Positions 4,821 to 5,044 of a stretch of 5,044 nt of DNA are shown in pieces. A program made the translations under genes and the position numbers. How positions within the stretch are numbered: the first letter of the stretch is position 1; each line of letters starts with the position of its first letter. This stretch comes from Dehalococcoidales bacterium (GTDB lineage: Bacteria; Chloroflexota; Dehalococcoidia; Dehalococcoidales; UBA3254): positions 1 through 5,044 of the forward strand of contig JAQULX010000265.1 of the NCBI GenBank assembly GCA_028718465.1. The letters run 5' to 3'. Below the pieces are notes generated by a model, which searched no databases, was not told the DNA's origin, and worked only from the letters and a program-made list of their open reading frames with translations.

Positions 4821-4998
4821 TTAATCTTCAGGGATTTTGCGTTTTTTTTGCGGCCTATCTTTAATGTGTTGATTTTTTCATTGGCTGGAGCCTCTGTAAA
4901 GTAAATCAAAATTGAAGTCAGGAGCATTACTGCGGTGAGTACAAGGAGCATCCACTGGAGGCCGTTGAGTTTTTCCCCTGTAATTTAGAGAAGAGCAT
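4821..4998 (-). pseudogene. Broken frame of a small single-pass membrane protein
   Basis: The clearest part is a minus-strand frame with ATG at 4951 that reads a strong hydrophobic helix (MLLVLTAVMLLTSILIYF), then TEAPANEKINTLKIGRKK. It has no ribosome binding site at that ATG, and the text before it (KLNGLQW) also looks like protein. Restoring one base in the plus-strand TTTTTCCCC run (4971-4979) joins it to an upstream ATG at 4998 (MLFSKLQG). Restoring one base in the run of eight T at 4842-4849 (A8 on the coding strand) gives an ending RKIPED at 4821. Without that, the frame runs on to 4733 with less protein-like text. The reconstructed product would be about 59 aa. No family is recognised, and the reconstruction is an inference. 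Confidence 0.28.
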
Positions 4999-5007
4999 CG
5001 AAGAATA

Positions 5008-5031
5008 AGCCTTAACAACATGGATAAGGCT
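5008..5031. repeat. Small inverted repeat near the window edge
   Basis: AGCCTTA (5008-5014) and TAAGGCT (5025-5031) form a 7-bp stem with a 10-nt loop. No T-run follows on either strand within the window. It may be part of a regulatory or terminator structure completed outside the window. Confidence 0.25.
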
Positions 5032-5044
5032 GGCGACATCCACG

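Noticed and set aside
1..5044. CRISPR array, tRNA or rRNA gene
   Set aside because: No regularly spaced identical repeats, no tRNA cloverleaf signature such as GGTTCRANNCC with a matching acceptor stem, and no rRNA-like sequence were seen on either strand.

Overview
This window looks like an accessory, partly decaying stretch of a low- to mid-GC bacterial chromosome. Strong AGGAG-type ribosome binding sites, sigma-A-like promoters and short Gram-positive-style signal peptides suggest a Firmicute, perhaps a clostridial lineage. That is an inference; there is no rRNA or other marker gene to settle it. Almost all convincing genes are on the minus strand, so transcription runs from high to low coordinates.

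Reading along the minus strand, an ECF-type sigma factor gene (4197 to 3646) is followed by its membrane-bound zinc-finger anti-sigma factor (3646 to 2201), coupled through a one-base TGATG overlap. The sigma gene carries one in-frame TAA between its sigma-2 and sigma-4 regions, so it looks recently inactivated or is a sequencing error, while the anti-sigma gene is intact. Next is a 422-bp IS5-family element (1716-2137) with near-perfect terminal inverted repeats and a transposase that has lost its whole catalytic core, a MITE-like derivative. Below it are two separate genes for small secreted proteins: an 82-aa protein with a Gly/Pro/Asn/Asp/Ser-rich repetitive tail (1450 to 1202) and a 51-aa protein (1060 to 905) that ends at a clear intrinsic terminator (877 to 843).

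The most interesting link is that the 82-aa gene is preceded by TGTAAC-16 bp-CGT, which matches the promoter pattern of Bacillus ECF sigma factors, whereas the 51-aa gene has an ordinary TTGAAA-18-TATAAT promoter. The working model is an extracytoplasmic stress or signalling module (sigma factor, membrane anti-sigma, secreted repeat peptide as target) that has been interrupted by an insertion element and by a nonsense mutation in the sigma gene.

The two flanks are poor in genes. The left flank (1-840) holds what looks like a frameshifted remnant of a membrane-anchored surface protein on the plus strand (about 327-680), a doubtful 45-codon frame after it, and an unidentified minus-strand frame leaving the window. 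The right flank (4198-5044) is AT-rich. It holds the probable sigma operon promoter, a bulged hairpin that could be structured RNA, inverted and direct repeats, a possible plus-strand terminator, and a broken small membrane-protein frame near the edge.
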